Shown: in pieces, positions 38,034 through 47,843 of the stretch
Layout: every line of letters begins with the position of its first letter
Position numbering within the stretch: the first letter of the stretch is position 1
NCBI RefSeq assembly: GCF_000221045.1
Contig: NC_015856.1
Span: forward strand, 1,335,317-1,399,316
Origin: Collimonas fungivorans Ter331
GTDB lineage: Bacteria; Pseudomonadota; Gammaproteobacteria; Burkholderiales; Burkholderiaceae_D
Length of the DNA: 64,000 nucleotides
Direction of reading: 5' to 3'
The notes under the pieces: model-generated
The model's database searches: none
The model's input: the letters and a program-made list of their open reading frames with translations, nothing else
Told to the model about the DNA's origin: nothing
Made by a program: the position numbers and the translations under genes

Positions 38034-39824
38034 ATGATGAAATGTTTGCGCACGTCCGTCGCCTGCTTCAAGCCCTATCTGTATGGCATGGTTTTTGGCT
38101 TGCTGTCCCTGAGCGCGGCCGGCGCCAGCGCCAGCTATCGGGTCGAGATCGACGCTCCCGGCGATCTGAAGGCTTTGCTCGAGCAGCACCTGGACCTGTC
38201 GCGCTACAAGGACCGGCAGGACCTGAGCGAGGACCAGCTGAAGTTCCTGGTCGATACGGTCAATGAGCAGGTCACGCAGCTGACGTCGACCGAAGGCTAT
38301 TTTTCACCCAAGACCAGCGTCACGGTGGAGCCGGGCGAGGTCAAGACTATCCATTTGAAAGTCGATCCGCAGCAGCGCACCATTGTGTCCGCCGCTACCG
38401 TCGATGTCAGCGGCAGCGCCGCCGCAGAGGTGCCTGAACGGGTGCGCCAGATACAGCAGAACTGGGGCTTGCCGGCCGGCCAGCCTTTCCGCCAGGCTGA
38501 CTGGGCCAAGGCCAAGGATGATGGTTTGCAGGTATTGCTCAAGAAACGTTATCCGGCGGCCAAGGTCGCGCATTCGGAAGCGCGCGTCACGCCGGAAGAC
38601 AACGATGCCGAGCTGTCCGTGCAATACGACAGCGGCCCGCCATTTACCCTGGGTGCGCTGCACATCACTGGCACCAAGCGCTATCCGGCCAGCATCATCG
38701 AAAACGTCAACCCGCTGCAGGTAGGGGAAGAGTACAGCGTCGACCGCTTGCTGCTGCTGCAGCGCCAGATCCAGAACACGCCATACTTCGGCAATGTGAT
38801 CGTCAGCATCAACGACGATCCGGCGCATGCGCTGGAATCGCCGGTGAATGTGCAGGTCACCGAATTCCAGACACAGCGGCTGCGCACCGGCCTCGGTTAC
38901 GCCTCCGACACCGGAGCCCAGGTGCAGGGTCGTTACACCAACTATAATGTGTTCGGCAAAGCCTGGGTGTTCGACGCCCAGACCAAGATCGAACAGCGGC
39001 GCCAGTACGGCGCGCTGGATTTGTCGATGCCGCCCGACAAGCGCAGCTTCGTCAACGGCATCAACGGCTCGTATGACCGCACGACCTTGCAGGGCGTCGA
39101 CCTGCGCAGCATGAAAATCGGGCTGAAGCGCGCCCGCTCGCTGGAAAACTACGATACCGCGCTGACCCTGGATTATTACCGCGACCGCCTGGAACAGACC
39201 GATGGCGCCACCTTGCCGCCGGACACCGTGGTGCAGCCGGGCCAGCACCAGGCCCTGGTGCCAGGATTCGCCTGGGTCAGGCGCGCCGTCGACAATCCTA
39301 TTTTCCCGCGCAGCGGCCATATCTTTTCGGTGCAGACCGGGTTTGCCGTAAAGGGTTTCCTGACCGACCAGACCTTTTTCCGGGCCGACGGCCGCTACAA
39401 GCACTATTTCCCGGTAGCGAAACGCGACGTGGTGATTTTGCGCACCGAGCTGGGCGGCGTGTTCACCGCCGGCTCCAGCGCCGCGGTGCCGGCTTCCTTG
39501 CTGTTCCGCGCCGGCGGCAACGAATCGGTGCGCGGCTACAGTTACGACAGCATCGGCAATTCGCAGAACGGCACCGTCTATCCGACCAAATACATGGTGA
39601 CCGGCAGCGCCGAATACCAGCACTGGCTTACCCAGCAATGGGGTGGCGCAGTGTTTTACGATGTCGGCACCGCTACCGACAGCTGGGCCGACCGCGCGAC
39701 CAAGGTCGGCACCGGCGTCGGCGTGCGTTATCGCAGCCCGGTCGGGACGGTGAATGTCGACCTTGCCTACGGCGTCCAGGCCAAGCAGTTCCGGCCGCAT
39801 ATTTCGCTGGGCATCGCATTCTGA
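38034..39824 (+). CDS. tamA: Outer-membrane translocation/assembly protein TamA (Omp85 family)
   Basis: A 596-aa Omp85 protein that, with TamB, helps insert certain outer-membrane proteins and moves lipid between membranes. A signal segment (YLYGMVFGLLSLSAAGASA) is followed by POTRA-type domains to about residue 270 (SVQYDSGPPFTLGALHITGTKRYP is typical). A 16-strand beta-barrel completes the protein, with RGYSYDSIGN near residue 505 as the conserved lid-lock motif, ending in an aromatic Phe (HISLGIAF). It lies 42 bases ahead of tamB, the standard pairing. Confidence 0.93.
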   Translation: MMKCLRTSVACFKPYLYGMVFGLLSLSAAGASASYRVEIDAPGDLKALLEQHLDLSRYKDRQDLSEDQLKFLVDTVNEQVTQLTSTEGYFSPKTSVTVEPGEVKTIHLKVDPQQRTIVSAATVDVSGSAAAEVPERVRQIQQNWGLPAGQPFRQADWAKAKDDGLQVLLKKRYPAAKVAHSEARVTPEDNDAELSVQYDSGPPFTLGALHITGTKRYPASIIENVNPLQVGEEYSVDRLLLLQRQIQNTPYFGNVIVSINDDPAHALESPVNVQVTEFQTQRLRTGLGYASDTGAQVQGRYTNYNVFGKAWVFDAQTKIEQRRQYGALDLSMPPDKRSFVNGINGSYDRTTLQGVDLRSMKIGLKRARSLENYDTALTLDYYRDRLEQTDGATLPPDTVVQPGQHQALVPGFAWVRRAVDNPIFPRSGHIFSVQTGFAVKGFLTDQTFFRADGRYKHYFPVAKRDVVILRTELGGVFTAGSSAAVPASLLFRAGGNESVRGYSYDSIGNSQNGTVYPTKYMVTGSAEYQHWLTQQWGGAVFYDVGTATDSWADRATKVGTGVGVRYRSPVGTVNVDLAYGVQAKQFRPHISLGIAF

Positions 39825-39866
39825 TTTTTTGATTTGAAGATTGAACACATAGCAGATGATAAGCAG

Positions 39867-42800
39867 ATGAAGCCCGAAGCAGCCATTTCTCCGGAACCAG
39901 GCCCGCTGCCGAACCAGGACGGCGGCCGCAGCCGCTTGCGCTGGCTGTGGCGATCGCTGGCAGCCATGGTGCTGTTGCTGGCAGTGTTGGCGGCCGCGCT
40001 GTTTTTCGGCGTCCGTTCCGAGTCCGGCGCACAGACCCTGTGGCGATTGGGTACATGGGCGATGCATGGCAACCTGTCCGGCCAACTGGTCGGCGGCACC
40101 GTGGCGGACGGTTTGCAGCTGCGCAATCTGGTCTATCGCGACGCCACCCAGCAATACAAGATCGATCGTGTCGACGCCAAGTGGCGCCTCGGCCTGTCGC
40201 CGCTCAAGCTGGATGTCGCTTACCTGCATGTAGGCAATGTTGACGCCCGCCTGGAGCCGACGCCGCCGGAGCCGACGGTGATGCCGGCCAGCCTGGCATT
40301 GCCGCTGCAGCTGGTCCTCAACGATATTTCACTGGGCAAGCTGTCCTTGCACCAGGGGTTGAGCACGACCGAACTGAGCCACTTGCAGCTGCATGGAGAG
40401 TCGGACGGCAAGCAGCACAACCTGGTGCTGGAACGGCTCGACACGCCCTATGGCAAGGCCAGCGCCAAACTCAGCCTGAACGGCGTACAGCCGTTTGCAT
40501 TGAGCGGCGGCGCCGAGCTGAGCGGCGAATACCAGAAAGAAAAATACCAGGTGGATGCCGCTCTGTCAGGCAGCCTGGCGCTTCTGGACATAGACTTGAA
40601 TGCGCGCGGCGACAAGCTGAGCGGCACCGCCAAGATCGCGGCGACGCCGTTTGCACCCATCCCGTTCCGCCAGCTTGAATTGAGCGCCGCCCACATCAAT
40701 CCCAAATTGTTCAGCAGCGGCGCGCCGCAGGCCGACCTCAGCCCTGCAGGCGTCGCTGAAGCCGGAGACGCCGCCTGCAACGGCGGCCGGCAGCGCAGCA
40801 GCCGTGGTCGACCTGGCGACACTGACAGTGAGCGGGCCTATACGCATCGTCAATGCCATGGCCGGTTCCCTGGACCAGGATCGCTTGCCGCTGGTCAGCG
40901 CCGGCGCCGAACTGCGGCTGGATACCCAGGCCCAGCAATTGTCGCGGCTGCAGCTGAAGCTGCAGAAAGACGCCAGCATCAGCGGCCAGGGCGAATACCA
41001 CAGCGACGGCAAAAACAAGCACAACGGCGAATTCAGTTTCGATGTCGCCGGCCTCGATCTGCAAGCACTGCACGGCAAGCTGAAACCGACGCAGCTGCGC
41101 GGGCCGGTCAAGGTCAGGTTGACGCCGGACAACCAGCAGATCAGCATGGACCTGGCCGACGCGACTTACAAAGCGAAACTGGAAACCGTCATCGACGCCA
41201 AGCAGGTCGCAGTGAAAACGGCGCAGCTGGCAGCTGGGCCGGCGCGCCTCGACATCAGCGGCAGCCTGGCGCGCAATGCCGGCATGGCGTATGCGGTGAA
41301 GGGCAGTTTGCGCGATTTCAATCCTTTCCTCTGGATCAACAGCGCCGCTCCGGTTAAAAGAGCGGCCAAAGGCGCTGCCAAAGCTCCCGTCGCCCCCAAG
41401 GCCAAAGCGGTGACCGCAAACATCAACATGGATATCGACGCCAGCGGCAACCTGACGCCGGAGCTGAAGATGAAACTCAAGTTCGCCATCCGCGACAGCC
41501 GCTACGATCAGCTGCCGATGACCGGCAACGGCTTGCTCAACCTGGCCGGCAGCCGTTTGCTGCCGAGCGATGTCGCTTTGTCTGTAGCGGGCAACGAGCT
41601 GCAGGCCAAGGGCAGTTTCGGCGCCGCCGGCGATCGCCTGAACCTGAAGCTCGATGCGCCGCAGCTGCAAGGTTTGGGTTTCGGCATTTCCGGCGCCCTG
41701 CATCTGGATGGGCAGCTTAGCGGCAGCCTGCAAAAACCGAATGTGCAAGCCACCTATCGCGCCGAAAAACTGGCTTACGGCGAACATCGGGTGGATAGCC
41801 TGTCAGGGCAGGCCGATGTGCAGGCCGACTTGAACGCCAAGCTGAATTCAGGCAGCAACAGGCTGGCAGTCAGCCTTGACGGCCGCGGCTTGCACAGTTC
41901 CGACATGGCGCTCGACAAGCTGAGCCTGAATCTGTCCGGCACCTATGCCGCCCACACCTTGAAATTGGATAGCAGCGGCACGCTGCGCGGCAAGCCGCTG
42001 CACCTGACCATGGCAGCGCAAGGCCAGCTGAGCGAGAGCAAAACCGGCTACGGCTGGCAGGGGCAGGTCAGCGAACTGCAAAACCAGGGCACGCCGCGCA
42101 TCAGCCTGGCGGCGCCGCTGGCGATCAGCGCCGACGCCGGCCGCCTGGTGCTGGGCGCAACCCGCCTGAGCGTGGCGGACGCACAGATCGATTTGAAGAA
42201 TTTCAGCTACGACAACGGCAAAATCCGTTCAGCCGGCGCCATCAATGCGCTCAACGTGGCGACGATACTTGGCCTGGCGCACGAATTCGGCGCGCCGGAA
42301 ATTCCCTTGAAGACCGACCTGGTGCTCGACAGCAGCTGGGATTTTTCCTTGGCGGAGACGGCTGCCGGTTATCTGCAGATCGCGCGCCGCAGCGGCGACC
42401 TGCGCGTCAATCCCGGCCGCGGCGACGTCAGCCTGGGTTTGTCCGAACTGAAATTGCGGGCCGACCTGCAGGCCGGCCAGGTCAAGCTGGACAGCCAGCT
42501 GGCGGCATCCCGGATCGGCACCCTGAGCGCGCAGCTGCAGCTGGCCTTGCAGCACAGCGGCAGCAGCTGGACCGTCAGCGACAGTTCGGCTTTGTCCGGG
42601 CAGGCCAAACTGCAAGTGCCGCAATTGAAATCGATGGGCGCCTTGATCGGGCCGCAGGTGGCGCTGGACGGCAGCCTGGCGCTGGACCTGAACCTGGCCG
42701 GCCAGCTGGGCAAGCCGATGCTGTCGGGTAAAGTCGCCGGCGACCAGCTGGCCGTCACTTTATTCGACCAGGGCATCAAGCTGAAAGACGGCACCGCGCG

Positions 42801-43887
42801 CCTGAACCTGGCCGACAATGTGGTCGACCTGCAGCAGCTGGAGTTCCATGGCGGCGACGGCACCATACGCGCCACCGGCCGGCTGCAGCTGGGCCATGAC
42901 AATCCCGACCTGACCGCCAGCGTCGTCGCCGACCACCTGCAGCTGTTCGCCAGCCCGGACCGCCAGCTGATGCTGTCGGGCCAGGCCAAGATCGCCAACC
43001 TCAAGGAGCAGCTGCATGTCGACGGCAAGTTCACGGTCGACAAAGCCTTGTTCGATTTGCCGAAGAGCAGTGCGCCGGTGCTGGGCGACGATGTGGTCAT
43101 CGTGCGCAAGGAAACGAAAGCGCGGGCGACGCCGTTGACGGAACAGGAAAAGCTGGCCAAGGCGGCGCAGAAACCGGCCGGCGGCGCCACCCCGGTGATG
43201 AACGTAGAAGTCGATTTCGGCAGCGATTTCCGCTTCCGCGGCAGCGGCGCCGATCTTCTGCTGCGCGGCGCCATGCAGGTGCGCAGCGAGCCTTACCAGC
43301 CGTTGCGCGCCACCGGCACGATCCGGGTCGCCAGCGGCAGCTATGAAGTGTTTGGCCGCAAGCTGGCGATTGAACGCGGGCTGATCAACTTCCAGGGACC
43401 GATCGACAATCCGAATATCAACATCCTCGCCATGAAACGCAACCAGGAAGTCGAAGCGGGCGCCGAGATCACCGGCAATCCGAGCAACCTGCGGGTCAAG
43501 CTGGTGTCGGAACCGAACGTGTCGGATGAGGAAAAACTTTCCTGGCTGATGTTCGGCCACGGCAGCGACAGTTCCGCGCTGGGCCAGCGCCAGGCTGCCG
43601 GCCAGGCGCTGGCGCTGCTGGGAAATTACGGCGGCAAGAAGATCGCGCAGGGCATCGGTTTCGATGAATTCTCGATCGGCTCCAGCGATTCCGGCATCGA
43701 AAACGAGCAGGTGGTGAGCCTGGGCAAGGTCATCACCGAGAAAATCAACCTGGGTTACGAACAGAGCCTGACCAGCGCCGCCAGCATCCTCAAGCTGACC
43801 TGGCAATTTTCGCGGCGCTGGTCGATGGTGATGCGCGGCGGCACCATCAACGGCCTTGAGGTCTTATACAACCTGCGCTTCGATTAG
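39867..43887 (+). pseudogene. tamB: TamB (AsmA/DUF490 translocation protein), interrupted by a single-base frameshift
   Basis: Large inner-membrane-anchored periplasmic beta-helical protein that bridges to TamA; about 1,340 aa if repaired, within the family range. The N-terminal anchor (LWRSLAAMVLLLAVLAAALFFGV, about residues 25-48 of the ATG-39867 form) and normal TamB sequence continue to KLFSSGAPQADLS at about 40740. The frame then turns into Arg/Gln/Gly-rich nonsense until a stop at 41357. The +1 frame continues the protein (LQASLKPETPPATAAGSA, then VVDLATLTVSGPIRI). Removing one C from CCC at 40742-40744 joins them smoothly as DLSLQASLK. This is either an assembly error or a true or phase-variable frameshift. 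The ATG at 39867 is preferred over a TTG at 39834. Confidence 0.85.
40804..43887 (+). CDS. tamB: C-terminal open frame of TamB
   Basis: The intact 1,027-codon part of tamB downstream of the frameshift; its coding character actually begins near 40745, before any start codon. It consists of repeated amphipathic beta segments forming the lipid-channel groove (for example DLATLTVSGPIRIVNAMAGS, LQGLGFGISGALHLDGQLSG). It ends in the conserved TamB/DUF490 domain (about the last 380 residues) with RVASGSYEVFGRKLAIERG and the C-terminal YEQSLTSAASILKLTWQFSR. On its own it lacks the membrane anchor and signal, so an initiated fragment would remain in the cytoplasm unless the frame is corrected. Confidence 0.75.
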   Translation: MVDLATLTVSGPIRIVNAMAGSLDQDRLPLVSAGAELRLDTQAQQLSRLQLKLQKDASISGQGEYHSDGKNKHNGEFSFDVAGLDLQALHGKLKPTQLRGPVKVRLTPDNQQISMDLADATYKAKLETVIDAKQVAVKTAQLAAGPARLDISGSLARNAGMAYAVKGSLRDFNPFLWINSAAPVKRAAKGAAKAPVAPKAKAVTANINMDIDASGNLTPELKMKLKFAIRDSRYDQLPMTGNGLLNLAGSRLLPSDVALSVAGNELQAKGSFGAAGDRLNLKLDAPQLQGLGFGISGALHLDGQLSGSLQKPNVQATYRAEKLAYGEHRVDSLSGQADVQADLNAKLNSGSNRLAVSLDGRGLHSSDMALDKLSLNLSGTYAAHTLKLDSSGTLRGKPLHLTMAAQGQLSESKTGYGWQGQVSELQNQGTPRISLAAPLAISADAGRLVLGATRLSVADAQIDLKNFSYDNGKIRSAGAINALNVATILGLAHEFGAPEIPLKTDLVLDSSWDFSLAETAAGYLQIARRSGDLRVNPGRGDVSLGLSELKLRADLQAGQVKLDSQLAASRIGTLSAQLQLALQHSGSSWTVSDSSALSGQAKLQVPQLKSMGALIGPQVALDGSLALDLNLAGQLGKPMLSGKVAGDQLAVTLFDQGIKLKDGTARLNLADNVVDLQQLEFHGGDGTIRATGRLQLGHDNPDLTASVVADHLQLFASPDRQLMLSGQAKIANLKEQLHVDGKFTVDKALFDLPKSSAPVLGDDVVIVRKETKARATPLTEQEKLAKAAQKPAGGATPVMNVEVDFGSDFRFRGSGADLLLRGAMQVRSEPYQPLRATGTIRVASGSYEVFGRKLAIERGLINFQGPIDNPNINILAMKRNQEVEAGAEITGNPSNLRVKLVSEPNVSDEEKLSWLMFGHGSDSSALGQRQAAGQALALLGNYGGKKIAQGIGFDEFSIGSSDSGIENEQVVSLGKVITEKINLGYEQSLTSAASILKLTWQFSRRWSMVMRGGTINGLEVLYNLRFD

Positions 43888-43905
43888 GATTGACCGGATT
43901 TTGGC

Positions 43906-45300
43906 TTAGCCGGCGCGGCGGCCCGACAATTCGGCGCCGGCGTCCGGCTGCAGTTTCAAGGCAAACGGCAGGGAAGCCAGAGCAACCAGGGCGATCAGCA
44001 AGAACGCCGGCCAGAAATCGGCGCTGACGATAGTCGCATGGCCCTGCACCTGGTTCGATACCTGCAACGCAAAACCGCCGACCGTCACGCCGAGGCCGAT
44101 CGCCAGCTGCTGGGCGACGCTGGTCAGGCTGGTGGCTTGGCTCATCTGGCGCTGGTCGATCTCGGCGTAGGCGATTGCGTTCAGGCTGGTGAACTGCATG
44201 GAGCGCACGCAGCCGCCCAGCAGCAGCATGAGGATGATGAAGACATGCGGCGAATCCGCTTTCAGCACGCCAAATGCCGCCATCGACAACGCGCCAAGCA
44301 AGGTGTTATAGATCAGCACGCTGCGGAAGCCGAATTTTTTCAGCACCGTGGTCGTCATGGTCTTGACGAAAATCGCGCCGGCTGCCGAAGCGCAGGTCAG
44401 CAGGCCGGACTGGAACGGCGTCAGGCCGAAACCCAGCTGGAACAGCAGCGGCAGCAGGAACGGCAGGGCGCCCACGCCGATGCGGAACAGCGAGCCGCCG
44501 AAGACATTCATGCGCAGCGTCGGGATCTGCAGCAGCCGCAGGTTGATCAGCGGATGCGGCGTGCGGAAGGCATGCCATACATACGCCAGCAAGCTGACCG
44601 TGCCGACCGCCACGCAGATCAGCGAGACATCGCCGGCCACCAGGTGCCGGCCGGCGCTGGCCAGGCCGAACATCAGCGTCGAACAGCCGATTGCCGACAG
44701 CAGGAAGCCGATCCAGTCGAGCGGCACGGTATCGTCGCTGCGCAGGTTTTCGATATAGCGCGTCGCCAGGTAGATGCCGAGGATGCTGATCGGAACATTG
44801 ATGAAGAAGATCCAGCGCCAGTGGAAATAGGTAGTGATGAAACCGCCCAGCGGCGGCCCGATCACCGGCCCCAGCAAGGCCGGGATGGTCAGGTAGCTGA
44901 GCGCGCGCACCAGTTCCGCCTTGGTGGTGGTGCGCAAGATCACCAGCCGTCCGACCGGCACCATCATGGCGCCGCCCACGCCTTGCAGGAAGCGGGCCGC
45001 GACAAATTGCGCCAGCGTATCCGACATGCCGCACAGGATCGAGCCGAGCATGAACACGCCGATCGCGCTGCGGAACACGGTGCGCGCGCCGAAGCGATCC
45101 GCCATCCAGCCGCTGACCGGGATGAACACCGCCAGGCTGACCAGGTAGGAAGTCATCGCCAGCTTCAGTGCGATCGGGCTTTCTCCCATGTCGCGCGCCA
45201 TCATTGGCAACGAGGTGGCGATCACGGTGGAGTCCATGTTTTCCATGAACAGGGCGCATGCCACGATCAGCGGGGTAAGGAAGACGCGGGAGATGGCCAT
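43906..45300 (-). CDS. MFS drug-exporter-type transporter (DHA2, EmrB/QacA-like)
   Basis: A 464-aa inner-membrane protein with about 14 hydrophobic segments, matching proton-driven DHA2 exporters. Motif A-like GWMADRFGARTVFR (about residues 64-77) and the DHA2 motif C-like ALLGPVIGPPLGGFIT (about 140-156) are present. The N-terminal MENMDSTVIATSLP resembles motif D1 of the EmrB/MdtD group. E. coli MdtD is encoded in the mdtABCD-baeSR operon; here the gene lies about 4 kb from the mdt cluster with unrelated genes between. Substrates are unknown. It converges on tamB with 18 bases between stops. Confidence 0.9.
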   Translation of the reverse strand: MAISRVFLTPLIVACALFMENMDSTVIATSLPMMARDMGESPIALKLAMTSYLVSLAVFIPVSGWMADRFGARTVFRSAIGVFMLGSILCGMSDTLAQFVAARFLQGVGGAMMVPVGRLVILRTTTKAELVRALSYLTIPALLGPVIGPPLGGFITTYFHWRWIFFINVPISILGIYLATRYIENLRSDDTVPLDWIGFLLSAIGCSTLMFGLASAGRHLVAGDVSLICVAVGTVSLLAYVWHAFRTPHPLINLRLLQIPTLRMNVFGGSLFRIGVGALPFLLPLLFQLGFGLTPFQSGLLTCASAAGAIFVKTMTTTVLKKFGFRSVLIYNTLLGALSMAAFGVLKADSPHVFIILMLLLGGCVRSMQFTSLNAIAYAEIDQRQMSQATSLTSVAQQLAIGLGVTVGGFALQVSNQVQGHATIVSADFWPAFLLIALVALASLPFALKLQPDAGAELSGRRAG

Positions 45301-45445
45301 GAGGGGAGACGGATGGGCTGGGTCGGCACAAAAGCCGGTCCAGCCTGCTTAAAAGAGCATAATTATAGCGTTTTAGACTATCCCTTACCGTTCAGGTAGC
45401 ATGCAGGCTGTTCCCCTGGCCGCCTGCCGCTTTTTTACAAGAACC

Positions 45446-47347
45446 ATGATCAACACGTTTCCCTCGCCAACCGAGTGTTTTGCCTTGCTGGATGACCGCA
45501 GCGCTGCTTCCGCGCAGTCGCAGTCTTCGCGTTTGTACACCGGCCACGTACGCAGCCTGTCTTGTTTTGACGCGGACCGGCTGCCGCAGCTGATCGAGCA
45601 GATGCAGCAAGCCTTGCGCGAGGGTTTGCACGCGGTGACCTGGTTTACCTACGAACTGGGGATGGGACTGCAGCATGTGGGGTTGCCAGAGCGGTTGCCA
45701 GAGCCGTTGCCAGCGGCATCCCGGCCTTTGGCGCAGATCCTGCTGTTTGCGCGTTGCGCGCATTTGAGCGATGCCGAGGTGGACGCCTGGCTGGCGCAGC
45801 GCCAGGCGGCGGAAAGCGGCCCGACGGAAGCCGACGCCGGCATCGCCAACCTCCGTCCGAATGTCAGCGCTGGACAGTTCGCTGCCGCCATCGCCAAGAT
45901 CCACGCCTACATCGAGGCCGGCGACACCTACCAGGTCAACTACACCTACCGCTTGCGTTTCGATGTCTACGGCAGCCCCGTCGCCCTGTATCGCCAGCTC
46001 CGGCAACGGCAGCCGGTGCCTTACGGCAGCCTGATCCTGCTGGAGGACGGCGCGGCGGTCTTGTCGCTGTCGCCGGAACTGTTCGTGCGTCATGCGGCGG
46101 GCGTGCTGACGGCGCGGCCGATGAAAGGAACCGCTGCCGCCAGCGGCGACGCGGAACAGGATGCACTGGCCGCCAAGGCGCTTGCTGCGGATCCCAAGAA
46201 CCTGGCGGAAAACCTGATGATCGTCGATTTGCTGCGCAACGACCTGGGACGCATCGCCGTCCCGGGTTCGGTGCGCGTGCCGCAATTGTTCGAGGTGACG
46301 CGTTTCAGCTCCGTGCTGCAGATGACTTCCACCGTGCAGGCGCAGGTGCGCGACGACGTCAGCCTCAGCGCCGTGATCCAGGCGCTGTATCCCTGCGGCT
46401 CGATCACCGGCGCACCCAAGCATCGCACCATGCAGATCATCAACGAGCTGGAGCCCGAGCCGCGCGGCCTGTATACCGGCGCGATTGGCTGGTTCGAGGC
46501 GGAGCAGCCAGGCCGCCGCTTCGGCGATTTCTGTTTGTCCGTGCCAATCCGAACGTTGTGGCTGCAGCCGGCCACGGCCGACGGCTTGCACGGCGCCAGC
46601 GTACGCCATGGCGAAATGGGCGTCGGCGCCGGCATTGTGCACGATAGCGTAGCGGCGGAAGAATATGCCGAATGCGCATTGAAAGCAAAATTCCTGACCG
46701 GCATGGGCGGCGATTTTTCCTTGTTTGAAACCATCTATGCGACCGGCGCGGACGGCTGCCGCCACCTGGACCTGCATCTACAGCGTTTGCAGGCATCGGC
46801 TGCCTACTTCGGTTTTCCCTACGACGAAAACGTCCTGCGCGCAGCGTTGCGGGCGCATTGTGCGGACCTGCCTGCCGGCGAACCTCAGCGTTTGCGCCTG
46901 ACCTTGTCGGCGGATGGCGGCTGCAACCTGCAAAGCGCTGAATTGGGGACGCTTGAGCTACCGGTGCGCTTATTGATCGCGCCGGCGCCGACGCAGTCCA
47001 GCGACCTGTTCCTGCGCCATAAAACCACGATACGGCAACGTTACGACCAAGCCTGGCAGCAGGCGCAGCAGCTGGGCGCCTTCGACATGCTGTTCTTCAA
47101 CAGCGAAGGCGAATTGGCCGAAGGCGGGCGCAGCAGTGTCTTTGTCAAGCTGGACGGGCGCTGGTATACGCCGCCGCTGCGGGCGGGAGTGCTGCCGGGA
47201 GTGATGCGCAGCGTGGTACTGAACGATGCGGCGTGGAATGCCAGCGAGCGCAGCCTGAGCATGGAAGATTTGCTGGCGGCCGAGCAGATCATGGTGTGCA
47301 ATGCCTTGCGCGGAGCGATGCCGGCAACGCTGTTGCAGCTAGCTTAA
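45446..47347 (+). CDS. pabB: Fused aminodeoxychorismate synthase component I / aminodeoxychorismate lyase (PabB-PabC)
   Basis: A 633-aa two-domain enzyme of p-aminobenzoate (folate) synthesis. Residues about 120-420 are the chorismate-binding synthase: KIHAYIEAGDTYQVNYTYRL, ARPMKGTAAASGDAEQD, NLMIVDLLRNDLGRIA, GSITGAPKHRTMQIINELE and HGEMGVGAGIVHDS. Residues about 425-633 are a class IV PLP aminotransferase-fold lyase beginning FSLFETIYATG, with the PLP lysine in LRHKTTIRQRYD and GELAEGGRSSVFV. Fusion lets one peptide make and cleave aminodeoxychorismate; a glutaminase (PabA) must be supplied elsewhere. The ATG at 45446 has a weak ribosome-binding site. A 12-base repeat encodes LPERLPEPLPA in an early loop. 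Confidence 0.92.
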   Translation: MINTFPSPTECFALLDDRSAASAQSQSSRLYTGHVRSLSCFDADRLPQLIEQMQQALREGLHAVTWFTYELGMGLQHVGLPERLPEPLPAASRPLAQILLFARCAHLSDAEVDAWLAQRQAAESGPTEADAGIANLRPNVSAGQFAAAIAKIHAYIEAGDTYQVNYTYRLRFDVYGSPVALYRQLRQRQPVPYGSLILLEDGAAVLSLSPELFVRHAAGVLTARPMKGTAAASGDAEQDALAAKALAADPKNLAENLMIVDLLRNDLGRIAVPGSVRVPQLFEVTRFSSVLQMTSTVQAQVRDDVSLSAVIQALYPCGSITGAPKHRTMQIINELEPEPRGLYTGAIGWFEAEQPGRRFGDFCLSVPIRTLWLQPATADGLHGASVRHGEMGVGAGIVHDSVAAEEYAECALKAKFLTGMGGDFSLFETIYATGADGCRHLDLHLQRLQASAAYFGFPYDENVLRAALRAHCADLPAGEPQRLRLTLSADGGCNLQSAELGTLELPVRLLIAPAPTQSSDLFLRHKTTIRQRYDQAWQQAQQLGAFDMLFFNSEGELAEGGRSSVFVKLDGRWYTPPLRAGVLPGVMRSVVLNDAAWNASERSLSMEDLLAAEQIMVCNALRGAMPATLLQLA

Positions 47348-47775
47348 AACGCGATAATCACGACCGAGCCGGCGACGATCAGGGAGCCGCCGATGGCCAC
47401 CGGCCAGGTCAGCTGTTCACCGGCAAACAGCAAGCCCAGCACGATGGCGAAGGCCACGCTCAGCTTGTCGATCGGCGCCACCTTCGACACCGGGCCGATT
47501 TGCAGCGCATGGTAGTAGCACAGCCAGGACAGGCCGGTAGCGATTGCCGACAGCACCAGGAACAGCCAGTTGGACGAGCTGACCAGCGTCGGTTTCTGCC
47601 ATTCGCCGCGCAAGGTGACGATGCCGGCGATCACGAATACGATGATGACGGTGCGGATGAAGGTGGCGAAGTTGGAATTCATGCCGGCGACGCCGAACTT
47701 GCCGAAGATCGCCGTCAGGCCGGCGAAAAATGCAGAACCGAGGGCAAATACCTGCCAGCTGGAGCCGAAATTCAT
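47344..47775 (-). CDS. Half-size EamA-family transporter
   Basis: A 143-aa inner-membrane protein with five hydrophobic segments, corresponding to a single EamA (DMT) repeat. It contains FFAGLTAIFGKFGVAGMNSNFATFIRT and PVSKVAPIDKLSVAFAIVLGLLFAGE. Full-size EamA exporters carry two such repeats (about 300 aa), so this one presumably functions as a homodimer, as SMR proteins do. Its start has AGAACAAA upstream (a weak site after GGGAG). Its stop overlaps the converging pabBC stop by 4 bases. The substrate is unknown. Confidence 0.88.
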   Translation of the reverse strand: MNFGSSWQVFALGSAFFAGLTAIFGKFGVAGMNSNFATFIRTVIIVFVIAGIVTLRGEWQKPTLVSSSNWLFLVLSAIATGLSWLCYYHALQIGPVSKVAPIDKLSVAFAIVLGLLFAGEQLTWPVAIGGSLIVAGSVVIIAF

Positions 47776-47843
47776 TTTGTTCTCCCGAGATCGATCATGA
47801 CTTGAGCAAAATGATTCAAGTCAGCGTCATTTTGCCCTGAATC

